Of a stretch of DNA of 64,000 nt, positions 38,366 to 46,419 are shown piece by piece. This stretch comes from Acinetobacter sp. WU_MDCI_Axc73 (GTDB taxonomy: Bacteria > Pseudomonadota > Gammaproteobacteria > Pseudomonadales > Moraxellaceae), in contig NZ_JAHPRO010000002.1 of assembly GCF_025562455.1 (NCBI RefSeq), forward strand, positions 124,001 through 188,000, given 5' to 3'. Below the pieces are notes generated by a model that had not been told where the DNA came from, did not search any database, and worked only from the letters and a program-made list of their open reading frames with translations. The stretch's first letter is position 1, and every line of letters starts with the position of its first letter. Both the position numbers and the translations under genes were made by a program.

Positions 38366-38521
38366 AAATCTATATCGTCACTATTTTTTAAGATGATTCA
38401 TTTTCGGATGATAGGTGCTGTGCTAAAGTGTGCAAAGCTGTAATGCTCCGAAATATGAAGGATTCTGTAGGAAAGATGCAACAGCTAACCGATTATTTTT
38501 TGGAAAAAATTAGAAAAGATC

Positions 38522-39727
38522 ATGCCTGCCTATCAATTTACTGCCATTGACGCTTCGGGAAAACAGCAAAAAGGTGTGCTAGAAGGAGATTCTGCACGAC
38601 AAATTCGCCAACAATTGCGAGATAAAACTTGGACGCCGATCGCCGTTGAACCTGTTGAGCAAAAAGATAAACATCAGCAACGTTCATGGTTTCAAAAAAA
38701 GTTTAGTGCTTATGATCTGGCGCTTATGACACGACAACTTTCTGTATTGGTGGCGGCAGCAATTCCACTTGAAGAAGCATTACGCGCCGTTGCCAAACAA
38801 AATGAAAAGGCGCATGTGCAAAACTTGTTACTTTCGGTGCGTTCAAAAGTGCTTGAGGGGCATTCGCTTGCTCAGGGTATGCAGCAATCAGGTCGTTTTC
38901 CTGACTTATATATTGCCACCATTGCGGCAGGTGAGCGTTCAGGACATTTGGATCTGATTTTAGATCAGCTTTCTGACTACACTGAAAACCGTTTTGCGAT
39001 GCAAAAGAAAATTCAGGGTGCGATGATTTATCCAATCATTTTATTGCTCATGTCATTTGCGATTGTGATGGGCTTAATGACGTATGTGGTGCCTGATATT
39101 GTCAAAACCTTTGATCAGAGTAAACAAGCCTTACCTTGGATTACTGTCGCGCTGATGAAAGCCAGCGATTTGATTCGCCATGCTTGGCCGTTTTTATTGG
39201 TGATTAGTATTGTTGGCATCATTGCTTTTATTCGATTTTTGAAAACGACCGCAGGACATTATGCTTTTGATCGTTTAACACTCAGATTGCCATTATTTGG
39301 TAAATTATCGCGTGGTATAAACTCAGCACGTTTTGCTAGTACGCTGTCAATTTTGACGCAATCTGGTGTTCCTTTAGTTGATGCTCTTAAAATTGGAGCA
39401 GCGGTCAGTAGTAATTGGGTGATTCGCGATGCGATTAATATTGCAGCCGAAAAAGTCACTGAGGGCGGAAACTTGGCTACCCAGCTTGAGCGTTGTGGTT
39501 ATTTCCCGCCAATGATGGTACAAATGATACGAAGTGGTGAAGCATCAGGTGAATTGGATCGAATGTTGAAGCGAGCATCTGATATGCAGGATCGTGAAGT
39601 CACAACGTTTATTTCAACCTTATTGGCACTGCTTGAGCCGTTGATGCTGGTGTTTATGGCGGCTATTGTACTTGTAATTGTCATTGCGGTAATGCTGCCA
39701 ATTGTCAATATGAATAATATGATTTAA
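38522..39727 (+). CDS. gspF: GspF, type II secretion inner-membrane platform protein
   Basis: A 401-residue protein with two repeated cytoplasmic GspF domains (about 70-190 and 270-390) and three transmembrane helices. Conserved marks are QRSWFQKKFSAYDLALMTRQL, the ALRAVAKQNEK turn and PVLEPLML-like LLALLEPLMLVFMAA. The first domain begins YQFTAIDASGKQQKGVLE. It anchors the assembly platform with GspE/L/M. Only gspF and gspG are here; the Acinetobacter system is spread over several loci. Confidence 0.96.
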   Translation: MPAYQFTAIDASGKQQKGVLEGDSARQIRQQLRDKTWTPIAVEPVEQKDKHQQRSWFQKKFSAYDLALMTRQLSVLVAAAIPLEEALRAVAKQNEKAHVQNLLLSVRSKVLEGHSLAQGMQQSGRFPDLYIATIAAGERSGHLDLILDQLSDYTENRFAMQKKIQGAMIYPIILLLMSFAIVMGLMTYVVPDIVKTFDQSKQALPWITVALMKASDLIRHAWPFLLVISIVGIIAFIRFLKTTAGHYAFDRLTLRLPLFGKLSRGINSARFASTLSILTQSGVPLVDALKIGAAVSSNWVIRDAINIAAEKVTEGGNLATQLERCGYFPPMMVQMIRSGEASGELDRMLKRASDMQDREVTTFISTLLALLEPLMLVFMAAIVLVIVIAVMLPIVNMNNMI

Positions 39728-39750
39728 TGAGTTGTACGTTAGAGATGGAC

Positions 39751-40200
39751 ATGAATAAAGAAAAAATTCAGAGCAAAATGATGAACAAACAATCTGGTTT
39801 TACCCTTATTGAAGTGATGGTCGTGATCGTAATTTTAGGTGTTTTAGCGGCATTGATTGTTCCAAATGTGATGGGACGTGGTGAAAAAGCTAAAGTAGAC
39901 ACGACACAAATTACTTTAAAAGGTGTAGCTGGCGCATTAGATCAATACAAATTGGACAATGGTCATTATCCTTCTATGCAAGAGGGTGGTTTGGATGCGC
40001 TAGTTAATCAGCCTGCGACAGCAAAAAACTGGTTGCCCGGCGGTTATGTCAAAGGTGGTTATCCGAAAGACAGTTGGGACAATGATATTCAGTATGTGAT
40101 TCCTGGTACTGAGGGTCATGCCTACGACTTATACTCTTTTGGTGCAGATGGAAAATCTGGCGGTGAAGGAAATGATGCGGACATTTACTATAAACCTTGA
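39751..40200 (+). CDS. gspG: GspG, major type II secretion pseudopilin
   Basis: The major pseudopilin. The prepilin leader ends NKQSG, cut before FTLIEVMVVIVILGVLAAL (N-methylated Phe, Glu5), followed by GRGEKAKVDTTQITLK and the GspG-specific calcium-loop region near GADGKSGGEGNDADI. The stop of gspF overlaps an in-frame ATG at 39727 by one base, but the ATGs at 39751 and 39781 are equally possible starts; 39751 gives 149 residues and agrees with how I remember Acinetobacter GspG, so I use it. It is co-transcribed with gspF. Confidence 0.94.
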   Translation: MNKEKIQSKMMNKQSGFTLIEVMVVIVILGVLAALIVPNVMGRGEKAKVDTTQITLKGVAGALDQYKLDNGHYPSMQEGGLDALVNQPATAKNWLPGGYVKGGYPKDSWDNDIQYVIPGTEGHAYDLYSFGADGKSGGEGNDADIYYKP

Positions 40201-40529
40201 GATTTAGTTTTAAGATCATAGGTAGCATTTTTAAATGAAGTGCTATCTATATGAAATAATCTACTTGGTTTGATGGTAACTATAGATGGGTTAAACCGAA
40301 TTAAAAATAAAACATTGTATATGATAATACATCTCAATTTGTAATTTTGATTTATTATGTTGATTTTTATTAAGTTTAATAAAATATAAAGATATGAGAT
40401 TTATAATAATAACTATTCCCATATTTACTGATTACAAGATAAATGAATTATGAATAAAAATAGGCTTTTTATTTGATTAAAACCTTGCATAATAGTTTTA
40501 AGTCAGCCATTTTACTGTCGGGGGATAGC
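40201..40529. other. AT-rich intergenic region after gspG
   Basis: A 329-base gap. It holds an imperfect hairpin (GGTAGCATTT / GAAGTGCTATC, about 40219-40249) without a T-run, which may be a weak gspG terminator. The rest is very AT-rich (about 40310-40460) with no recognisable gene or RNA motif. Confidence 0.5.
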
Positions 40530-40868
40530 ATGAAAGCATTATTTTTTTCGGATGAAATTCACCAATTTCATTGGTCAATGCTCAAATCTGTTCTCTTGAT
40601 TTTGAGTTTGCTGCCACTGAGTCAAGGTATTTTAACTCTTTGGCAAATGTCAGATGCAACTAGCCAAATTATGGTGGGTTTCGTTGCGCTGAGTATATTT
40701 AGTGCAATGCTGATTTTAAGTTTTTATTCAGCGTTAAAAGCAACGGTACTAAAAATTGTGCTTGAACAACAAACTTCAAATGTTGAGCAAGCGATTGTTT
40801 CTATTTATCGATATATACCAATGTTGAGTCTAGCTGCAATGCTATCTTATCTGACTGCGACACTATAA
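40530..40868 (+). CDS. Small membrane protein of unknown function
   Basis: Three predicted hydrophobic helices: MLKSVLLILSLLPLSQGILTLW, IMVGFVALSIFSAMLILSFYSAL and the last, YIPMLSLAAMLSYLTATL. I use the ATG at 40530, which has a GGGG six bases upstream, giving 112 residues (MKALFFSDEI...); a TTG at 40473 opens 19 residues further upstream but lacks a ribosome site. It lies downstream of the T2SS genes but with a 330-base gap, so a role there is only a guess. Confidence 0.6.
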   Translation: MKALFFSDEIHQFHWSMLKSVLLILSLLPLSQGILTLWQMSDATSQIMVGFVALSIFSAMLILSFYSALKATVLKIVLEQQTSNVEQAIVSIYRYIPMLSLAAMLSYLTATL

Positions 40869-40999
40869 AGATGATGTATGATCAAATGAGGCTTATGCCT
40901 CTTTTTTTTATGGCGTGATTATTTTTTAGTTTTACTCTTTTCAATCCATTTGAACAGTATGCATAATCCTTTTTGAAATAAATAATAGGAATAAGTGCA

Positions 41000-41338
41000 A
41001 TGGATTTAATTGAATGGCAAGATTTTTTAAAAGTAGAACTGCGTGTCGGCAAAATTGTACATGCTGAGATTTTTGAAAAAGCACGTAAACCTGCGTATAT
41101 CTTGCATGTGGATTTTGGTGAAGAATTGGGCATTAAAAAATCCAGTGCTCAAATTACTAAGCTGTACCAACCTCAAGATTTGATCAATAAACTGGTGGTT
41201 GCAGTGGTTAATTTTCCTAAAAAACAAATTGGCCCGATTCAGTCCGAATGTCTGGTGACTGGGTTTCATAACGCAGACGGAGATGTGTCGCTTTGTGTGC
41301 CTGATTTTGACGTGCCGTTGGGAACAAAATTATTATAG
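41000..41338 (+). CDS. CsaA/YgjH-like tRNA-binding protein
   Basis: A 112-residue stand-alone OB-fold of the EMAPII/tRNA-binding type. Marks are FLKVELRVGKIVHAEIFEKARKPAY, HVDFGEELGIKKSSAQIT, VVAVVNFPKKQIGPIQSECLV and the ending PDFDVPLGTKL. CsaA was described as an export-related chaperone in Bacillus; YgjH binds tRNA. The function in Acinetobacter is not known. Confidence 0.88.
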   Translation: MDLIEWQDFLKVELRVGKIVHAEIFEKARKPAYILHVDFGEELGIKKSSAQITKLYQPQDLINKLVVAVVNFPKKQIGPIQSECLVTGFHNADGDVSLCVPDFDVPLGTKLL

Positions 41339-41353
41339 TTTTGATGCTTAGAA

Positions 41354-41387
41354 AAAACCGAGATTAAGCAAAAATCTCGGTTTTTTT
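41354..41387 (+). terminator. Intrinsic terminator of the CsaA-like gene
   Basis: AAAACCGAGATT and AATCTCGGTTTTTTT form a long stem with a T-run. The position between convergent genes also serves lnt on the other strand. Confidence 0.93.
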
Positions 41388-41405
41388 GAAGCGGTCAATT
41401 GGACG

Positions 41406-42965
41406 TTAACGTCGTGATTTAAAGCTTACATCGACATGTTTTGGGCGATAAAACCATCCCATAATTAAGAGTAACAATGAAAAGCCCAAGATTGGCCAGT
41501 CACTTAAACGGGTATATAGCGTTTCACCCTGCATTGCAGGCAATTCACCCCGTAGTACAGCTTCTTTATCAATCGGTGCTTGCTTAACAATGTGACCATG
41601 TTGATTGATAAAAGCAGTTATACCCGTATTGGTGGCACGAATAAACCAGCGGCCATTTTCTTTAGCGCGCATCTGCACCATTTGTAAATGCTGCATTGGG
41701 CCTGCGGTTCCAGTAAACCATGCATCATTAGAAACGGTCACCAAAAAGTCACTATTTTCCGCATTACGTCGCGTGAGATTCGGATAAGCAATTTCATAAC
41801 AAATGGCTGCTGCAAGTGGATGACCTTTAATCATCAAGGGTTTTTGATCGCTTGCTCCCTGACTAAAACCACTCATCGAAGGGTCATTTTGTAACGCAGG
41901 CAATACCCAACTGAGAAGTCCAGAAAGTGGAATATATTCACCAAAAGGGACTAACCGTTGTTTTTTATATAACCCTGATGAATCACTGCCCGAGGCCATA
42001 ATACTGTTGTAGTACTGTGGCGTTCCAACCTGCTGAGAAGCGGCCATATCCCAATATGGAATACCTGTCACCCATGCTGAACCCGTTTTTTTTGCTTGCT
42101 GCTGTATGGCATTCAAAAAAGGTTCAATGTCGGTTTGAAACATCGGAATGGAGGATTCTGGCCAAACGATTAAATCACGTCCCCATTCTGTGCGGGTCAA
42201 ATTGGCATAGATCATCAAGGTTTTGACTTGATATTCAGTCAGCCATTTTAGATCTTGTGGAATGTTACCTTGAATCAGAGAAACGGAGAGCGGTTTGGTG
42301 TTTTTGGGCTGTACAAATTCAATTTTTGACGCTCCCCATGCACCCAATAATAATAGGGCTGATGGAATCACCCAGAAAATACGACGTTGTAAAATTTCAA
42401 CTAACGCGCAAGCCAGTATGATGACCGCAAAGGAAACCCCGAAAATTCCGAATAACGGCGCATAGCCATCCAGAAAACGTTCGGTGAAAGCATAACCTGC
42501 AAAAAGCCACGGAAAACCTGTAAACACCCAAGTTTTGGCCCATTCAAAGAGTATCCAGAGTGGTGCAAACGTCAGTGGTGTTTCTGGGAAAAACCGACGA
42601 TATAGCCAAGTTTGAACTGCGGTAAAGAGTCCCATGACTAAAGCCATAAACGCAATCATGAGGACACTTAAAATGGCATTGGTATCACCATAGACATGTA
42701 TCGAGGTATACAGCCAAAATGCTCCGACAAACCATAAGCCAAAACCATATGCCCAGCCAATCCCAAACGCTTGTTTGGCGGTACGATTTTTGAGAGAAGC
42801 ATATAATAATGCTGGCGATAAAATAGCCAGCCACCAGTAATAGTAAGGCGCAAGTGCCAGACTAAAAATAGCACCAGCACAGAGTGAAATCAGCAGGGGA
42901 ATAATAAACGGGAGTTGTTTTTGTTGCTGGGAAGATCCTAACAATTTATTAAAATATGTTCTCAT
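41406..42965 (-). CDS. lnt: Lnt, apolipoprotein N-acyltransferase
   Basis: A 519-residue inner-membrane enzyme that adds the third acyl chain to lipoproteins. About seven N-terminal transmembrane helices precede the nitrilase-type periplasmic domain. The catalytic triad is visible: Glu in VWPESSIPM (about 266), Lys in KKQRLVPFGEY (about 335) and Cys in AAICYEIAYP (about 387). A last helix is near 495. Its ATG overlaps the corC stop by four bases (ATGA), so the two genes are translationally coupled. Confidence 0.96.
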   Translation of the reverse strand: MRTYFNKLLGSSQQQKQLPFIIPLLISLCAGAIFSLALAPYYYWWLAILSPALLYASLKNRTAKQAFGIGWAYGFGLWFVGAFWLYTSIHVYGDTNAILSVLMIAFMALVMGLFTAVQTWLYRRFFPETPLTFAPLWILFEWAKTWVFTGFPWLFAGYAFTERFLDGYAPLFGIFGVSFAVIILACALVEILQRRIFWVIPSALLLLGAWGASKIEFVQPKNTKPLSVSLIQGNIPQDLKWLTEYQVKTLMIYANLTRTEWGRDLIVWPESSIPMFQTDIEPFLNAIQQQAKKTGSAWVTGIPYWDMAASQQVGTPQYYNSIMASGSDSSGLYKKQRLVPFGEYIPLSGLLSWVLPALQNDPSMSGFSQGASDQKPLMIKGHPLAAAICYEIAYPNLTRRNAENSDFLVTVSNDAWFTGTAGPMQHLQMVQMRAKENGRWFIRATNTGITAFINQHGHIVKQAPIDKEAVLRGELPAMQGETLYTRLSDWPILGFSLLLLIMGWFYRPKHVDVSFKSRR

Positions 42966-43801
42966 TGACGAACAGCTCGAATCAGATGAATGGTACGGGC
43001 ATCTGCTTCAACGATGGTAAACTCCCAATTTTCAAGTTCAACGGTCTGACCCTGCAAATCACTGACTAAACCAATTTCCTGAAGCAATAAACCGCCCATA
43101 GTTTCCACTTCATCGTCAGAAAAGTCAGCATCTAAAACTGTATTAAAGTGTTCAATGGGTGTAAGTGCTTGAACCAACCAAGTATTGGCTGATTGATGAT
43201 TTGGGTCAGGCACAATGTACTGCGCCTCTTCATCGGCATTGTCGTGTTCATCTTCAATTTCACCGACAATTTCTTCCAAAATATCTTCAAGTGTAACTAA
43301 ACCAGAGGTCGAACCGTATTCATCAATCACAATCGCAATATGGGTTTGTGTATGTTTGAGCATACGCAAAACCTGATCAGAACGAGCACTTTCTGGCACA
43401 AACAAAGGCTGGCGCATCAGTGCGCTGATATCAACCTTTGCATCTTGTTCGGTAAGAAAAGGCAGTAAGTCTTTAGCGAGTAGGATCCCGACAACATTGT
43501 CAGGTTGATCCGCTGAAAAGACAGGAAAACGAGAATGTGCAGATTCGACTAGTACATGTAGAATGTCCAACAGTTCATCATCTTCTTGCAAGCTGATCAT
43601 GGCCGTACGCGGTGTCATGACTTCACGAATTTTGGTGGCAGGAAGGTCTAGAACGCCTTCTAACATTGCCACCGTATCGGGTTCTAAAAAACGCTGTGAA
43701 TCCTGAACGAGTTTTAACAGTTCGTCACGGGTTTCTGGTGCAGTGCCTAACCATTTTCTTAAGCCACGCATACCCCACGATGGGCCTGATTCCTCTTGCA
43801 T
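42962..43801 (-). CDS. corC: CorC-family CBS-domain protein (magnesium/cobalt efflux related)
   Basis: A 279-residue cytosolic protein with two CBS domains (starting [13 protein letters not shown] at about 60 and around residue 125) and a C-terminal CorC_HlyC transporter-associated domain (about 200-279). It lacks the DUF21 membrane domain, matching CorC/YbeX rather than CorB. The corC-lnt order is widely conserved. Shine-Dalgarno AGGA lies six bases before the ATG. Recent work places YbeX in ribosome/Mg2+ homeostasis. Confidence 0.93.
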   Translation of the reverse strand: MQEESGPSWGMRGLRKWLGTAPETRDELLKLVQDSQRFLEPDTVAMLEGVLDLPATKIREVMTPRTAMISLQEDDELLDILHVLVESAHSRFPVFSADQPDNVVGILLAKDLLPFLTEQDAKVDISALMRQPLFVPESARSDQVLRMLKHTQTHIAIVIDEYGSTSGLVTLEDILEEIVGEIEDEHDNADEEAQYIVPDPNHQSANTWLVQALTPIEHFNTVLDADFSDDEVETMGGLLLQEIGLVSDLQGQTVELENWEFTIVEADARTIHLIRAVRQ

Positions 43802-43993
43802 GATCTTTCCTAAAGACTCTTAATGTGTCAATCAATGTGATTTTTAATCATACCGAAGAAAAATGGCTTCTGCATTACTAAAACGATTGGAAAACGTAAA
43901 TGATTCAAATTGATGAGTCGGCGTTTTTTGCTTTTTCTCGGAGGTTTAACTTTATGGTAAACTATGCCCCTATTTTTGAACTCAAGTATAGGC

Positions 43994-44251
43994 ATGACTT
44001 CACCAGATTTAACTCCGACCATTCAATTGAATACACGTGGTTTACGTTGTCCTGAACCTGTCATGATGCTGCATCAAGCTATTCGTAAGTCAAAGTCGGG
44101 GGATGTGGTGGAGGTATTGGCAACCGATCCATCAACTTCATGGGATATTCCCAAGTTTTGTATGCATCTGGGACATGAGTTATTGGCTCAGGAAGAATTG
44201 CTCGATGAAGCAGGTTTAAAAGAATATCGTTACTTGGTGCAAAAAGGATAA
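43994..44251 (+). CDS. tusA: TusA-family sulfurtransferase
   Basis: A small (85-residue) SirA/TusA fold protein with the active cysteine in [18 protein letters not shown] and the following [19 protein letters not shown]. TusA passes sulfur to tRNA 2-thiouridine synthesis and other pathways. I take the ATG at 43994, because the in-frame ATG at 43964 is 19 bases from the nearest GGAGG. Its stop overlaps the ATG of the exporter gene next to it. Confidence 0.88.
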   Translation: MTSPDLTPTIQLNTRGLRCPEPVMMLHQAIRKSKSGDVVEVLATDPSTSWDIPKFCMHLGHELLAQEELLDEAGLKEYRYLVQKG

Positions 44252-44850
44252 TGATGTCGACCTATTTTTCAGGTTTATTACTGGGGTTTTCCTTAATTTT
44301 AGCGATTGGCGCACAAAATGCTTTTGTTTTAAAACAGGGTTTGCTCAGACAACATGTCTTTTGGGTGTGTTTAATTTGTGCGGTTTCGGATGCATTGCTA
44401 ATTTCATTGGGTGTTTTTGGTTTCGCAAGTTTACTCAGCCAACAATTATGGTTGATTCAAGCGATGAAATGGTTTGGTGCCATTTTTTTATTCGCTTATG
44501 GTTTACGCAGTTTTTATAGCGCTTATATCACCAAAGACGGGTTGCATGCGGTGGGACAGCAAGTCAATTCTTTGGCACAGACTTTAATTTTATGTTTAAG
44601 TTTTTCGTGGCTCAATCCGCATGTTTATTTGGATACCGTTGTGCTATTGGGTTCCATTTCCTCTCAATATGCCAATAAAGCTGCTTTTGCGGCTGGGGCG
44701 GTGACAGCATCTTTTGTTTTCTTTTTTAGTTTGGGTTTTGGTGCAAGGTTGCTTGAACCAGTATTTGAAAATCCAAAAGCTTGGAAAGTTTTGGATATCA
44801 TTATTGGCATAGTCATGTGGTTGATTGCATGGTCTTTGATTGATTCATAA
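44251..44850 (+). CDS. LysE/ArgO-family amino acid exporter
   Basis: A 199-residue, six-helix exporter. The LysE signature is GFSLILAIGAQNAFVLKQGL (about 12-31), followed by CAVSDALLISLGVFG and, in helix 4, SFSWLNPHVYLDTVVLLG. These match ArgO-type exporters of arginine/lysine, but the substrate is not certain. The start overlaps the tusA stop (TAATG). Confidence 0.88.
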   Translation: MMSTYFSGLLLGFSLILAIGAQNAFVLKQGLLRQHVFWVCLICAVSDALLISLGVFGFASLLSQQLWLIQAMKWFGAIFLFAYGLRSFYSAYITKDGLHAVGQQVNSLAQTLILCLSFSWLNPHVYLDTVVLLGSISSQYANKAAFAAGAVTASFVFFFSLGFGARLLEPVFENPKAWKVLDIIIGIVMWLIAWSLIDS

Positions 44851-44872
44851 GCTTGCAATACGTCATTAAAAT

Positions 44873-44900
44873 AATCAAGCCTTATACAAAGGCTTGATTT
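44873..44900. terminator. Intrinsic terminator after the LysE/ArgO gene
   Basis: AATCAAGCC and GGCTTGATT form a perfect 9-bp stem with a T-rich tail on the plus strand. The Balon-like gene ends just beyond on the other strand and may share it. Confidence 0.85.
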
Positions 44901-44907
44901 TATAAAT

Positions 44908-46035
44908 TTAAATTGCATATCGACTAAGTAAAGTCACTGGGGTTTTTCCACTCAAATAAGCTTCTGGCAAAAATACAATATGACCGCCATGTGTTTGTGC
45001 AGCATCAATCACATGATTGATCACATCAACTGGAGATGTATCCTCTTCTGGTGCAGCACTAAACTCAATACGTTGTTGTTCAATATCTACAAAACCATTC
45101 ACACGATACCCTTGCTGTACATAAAGCGTATCCACATTGCCCTGTAAGGCTGCCTGATAAATATTCTGCAAATCTGTAATTACACGATCACTGCCATAAA
45201 TCTGATCTAGCTGATGGGCATTGTTTTGATGAATTTTAATTTGATAGTCACTTAATGCATTTTGAATGCTTTCAACAATATGTCTTGGTTCACTATCTTC
45301 AAGTTGAGTCACATTTTCAACGCAAAAAATAATTTGATTGGGCTGATCACAGATCGACTCATAAAAACTGATATTACGACGATCGCCTACAAGAACAATA
45401 GGGAGCGGCTTTTTCGCATGTATTACTTGTACATTTTTATCCACTCGATTTAAAAACTCTTTAAGATAGCGATCTTCCTGTGCAGCAGCAGATCGCTCTG
45501 TGGCAGTGAGGCTATATAATGTTTCATTTTTTACGGGAAAAGCGCCATGTGGCAAAAGCGGAGTGAGTTCTTGATCCAGTTCTGAAAACTCATGAATAAC
45601 GCGATTATTGGATGCTTGTATTAAGCGACCCATTTCACGGGTCACGACTACAATATAATAATCCAGTGCATAAGACAGTTCTCGAATAAAGTCGCGCAAT
45701 ACAAATTGCGTATCAATCATAATTCTGGTTTCAGTCTTAAAAGGCAAACAAATCACCTCGACCTGATCAGGTGTCGCAAAAATGGCCAAAGTATCCAGAT
45801 AATAGTTGGGATTTAATTCATCCGTTTTTTCATGAATACGCTTTAAAAATTGGGCAACAAAAACTTTGTCATAGGTTTTCAGTAATTGTTCTTCGAGTTG
45901 TTTGAGTTGATTTTTAAGTGCTATATGATCTTGTTGGTTATCTGGAAAAGTACGATGGGTCGGAACAAAAATCGAAACAGCTGGGTTAGCACGTATATTT
46001 TGAAGTGATTGCAATGTGTGTTTTAAATCAAGCAT
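44908..46035 (-). CDS. Balon-like ribosome hibernation factor (bacterial aeRF1/Pelota homologue)
   Basis: A 375-residue cytosolic protein built like bacterial homologues of archaeal release factor 1. It starts MLDLKHTLQSLQN, followed by the VSIFVPTHRTFPDNQQD segment. A central RNase H-like domain holds LDTLAIFATPDQVEVICLP and IVLVGDRRNISFYESIC. The C-terminal eL30-like domain is VIDAAQTHGGHIVFLPEAYL. It lacks the catalytic GGQ of release factors. I recall this group as the AOC03_06830 family, named from Psychrobacter Balon, which binds the ribosomal A site with EF-Tu during cold shock and stationary phase. ATG 46035 is eight bases after an AGGA; earlier in-frame ATGs overlap that site. It is alone on its transcript. 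Confidence 0.7.
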   Translation of the reverse strand: MLDLKHTLQSLQNIRANPAVSIFVPTHRTFPDNQQDHIALKNQLKQLEEQLLKTYDKVFVAQFLKRIHEKTDELNPNYYLDTLAIFATPDQVEVICLPFKTETRIMIDTQFVLRDFIRELSYALDYYIVVVTREMGRLIQASNNRVIHEFSELDQELTPLLPHGAFPVKNETLYSLTATERSAAAQEDRYLKEFLNRVDKNVQVIHAKKPLPIVLVGDRRNISFYESICDQPNQIIFCVENVTQLEDSEPRHIVESIQNALSDYQIKIHQNNAHQLDQIYGSDRVITDLQNIYQAALQGNVDTLYVQQGYRVNGFVDIEQQRIEFSAAPEEDTSPVDVINHVIDAAQTHGGHIVFLPEAYLSGKTPVTLLSRYAI

Positions 46036-46419
46036 GACTCTCATCCTTTTTTTCAAATCATGTGAATAAAAGTGATTCCTTGCCCAAGATGTGGTCTGAA
46101 TATTGATTCATATACGAATACTTGAGTAAATTGATTAAAAGGTGATAAACCCTCAATTAACAAAGGAATCAGAAAAATAAAATGTTTAAAAATTAGTCTA
46201 TGCATTTCTGGACTTAAATTAAGTAACAAAGATTGATAGAAATGTAAGCAGAGGATCAAAATAAAAAGAACTCACTGGCAAAAATAAAAATGCACCGCAA
46301 TTTAAATTACGATGCATTTGAAAAACAGATGAAGTTTTATAGTTCTTGGGAAGAAAAGCAGTTATAGCTTCGCAAGATGAGGTACAGCTCGATAAGTTCT
46401 TGCTGCACCGTAAAAAAAC
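46036..46419. other. Intergenic region between ETF-QO and the Balon-like gene
   Basis: A 384-base gap between two minus-strand genes, holding the ETF-QO terminator at 46282-46319. The promoter of the Balon-like gene should lie in 46040-46280. A 68-codon minus-strand frame (46053-46259) lacks a ribosome site and normal composition, and I do not count it. No other element is recognised. Confidence 0.5.
46282..46319 (-). terminator. Intrinsic terminator of the ETF-QO gene
   Basis: Read on the minus strand, AAATGCATCGTAATTT pairs with AAATTGCGGTGCATTT (two G-T pairs), followed by TTTATTTTTG. The two mismatches exist only on the plus strand, which suggests selection on the minus-strand RNA. Confidence 0.8.

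Noticed and set aside
39727..39750. Start of gspG at the ATG overlapping the gspF stop
   Set aside because: No ribosome site is evident and it would add eight residues before the usual leader; 39751 or 39781 is more in line with the family.
46053..46259. A 68-codon minus-strand frame upstream of the Balon-like gene
   Set aside because: No ribosome site, odd hydrophobic composition and no domain; it spans the likely promoter region.
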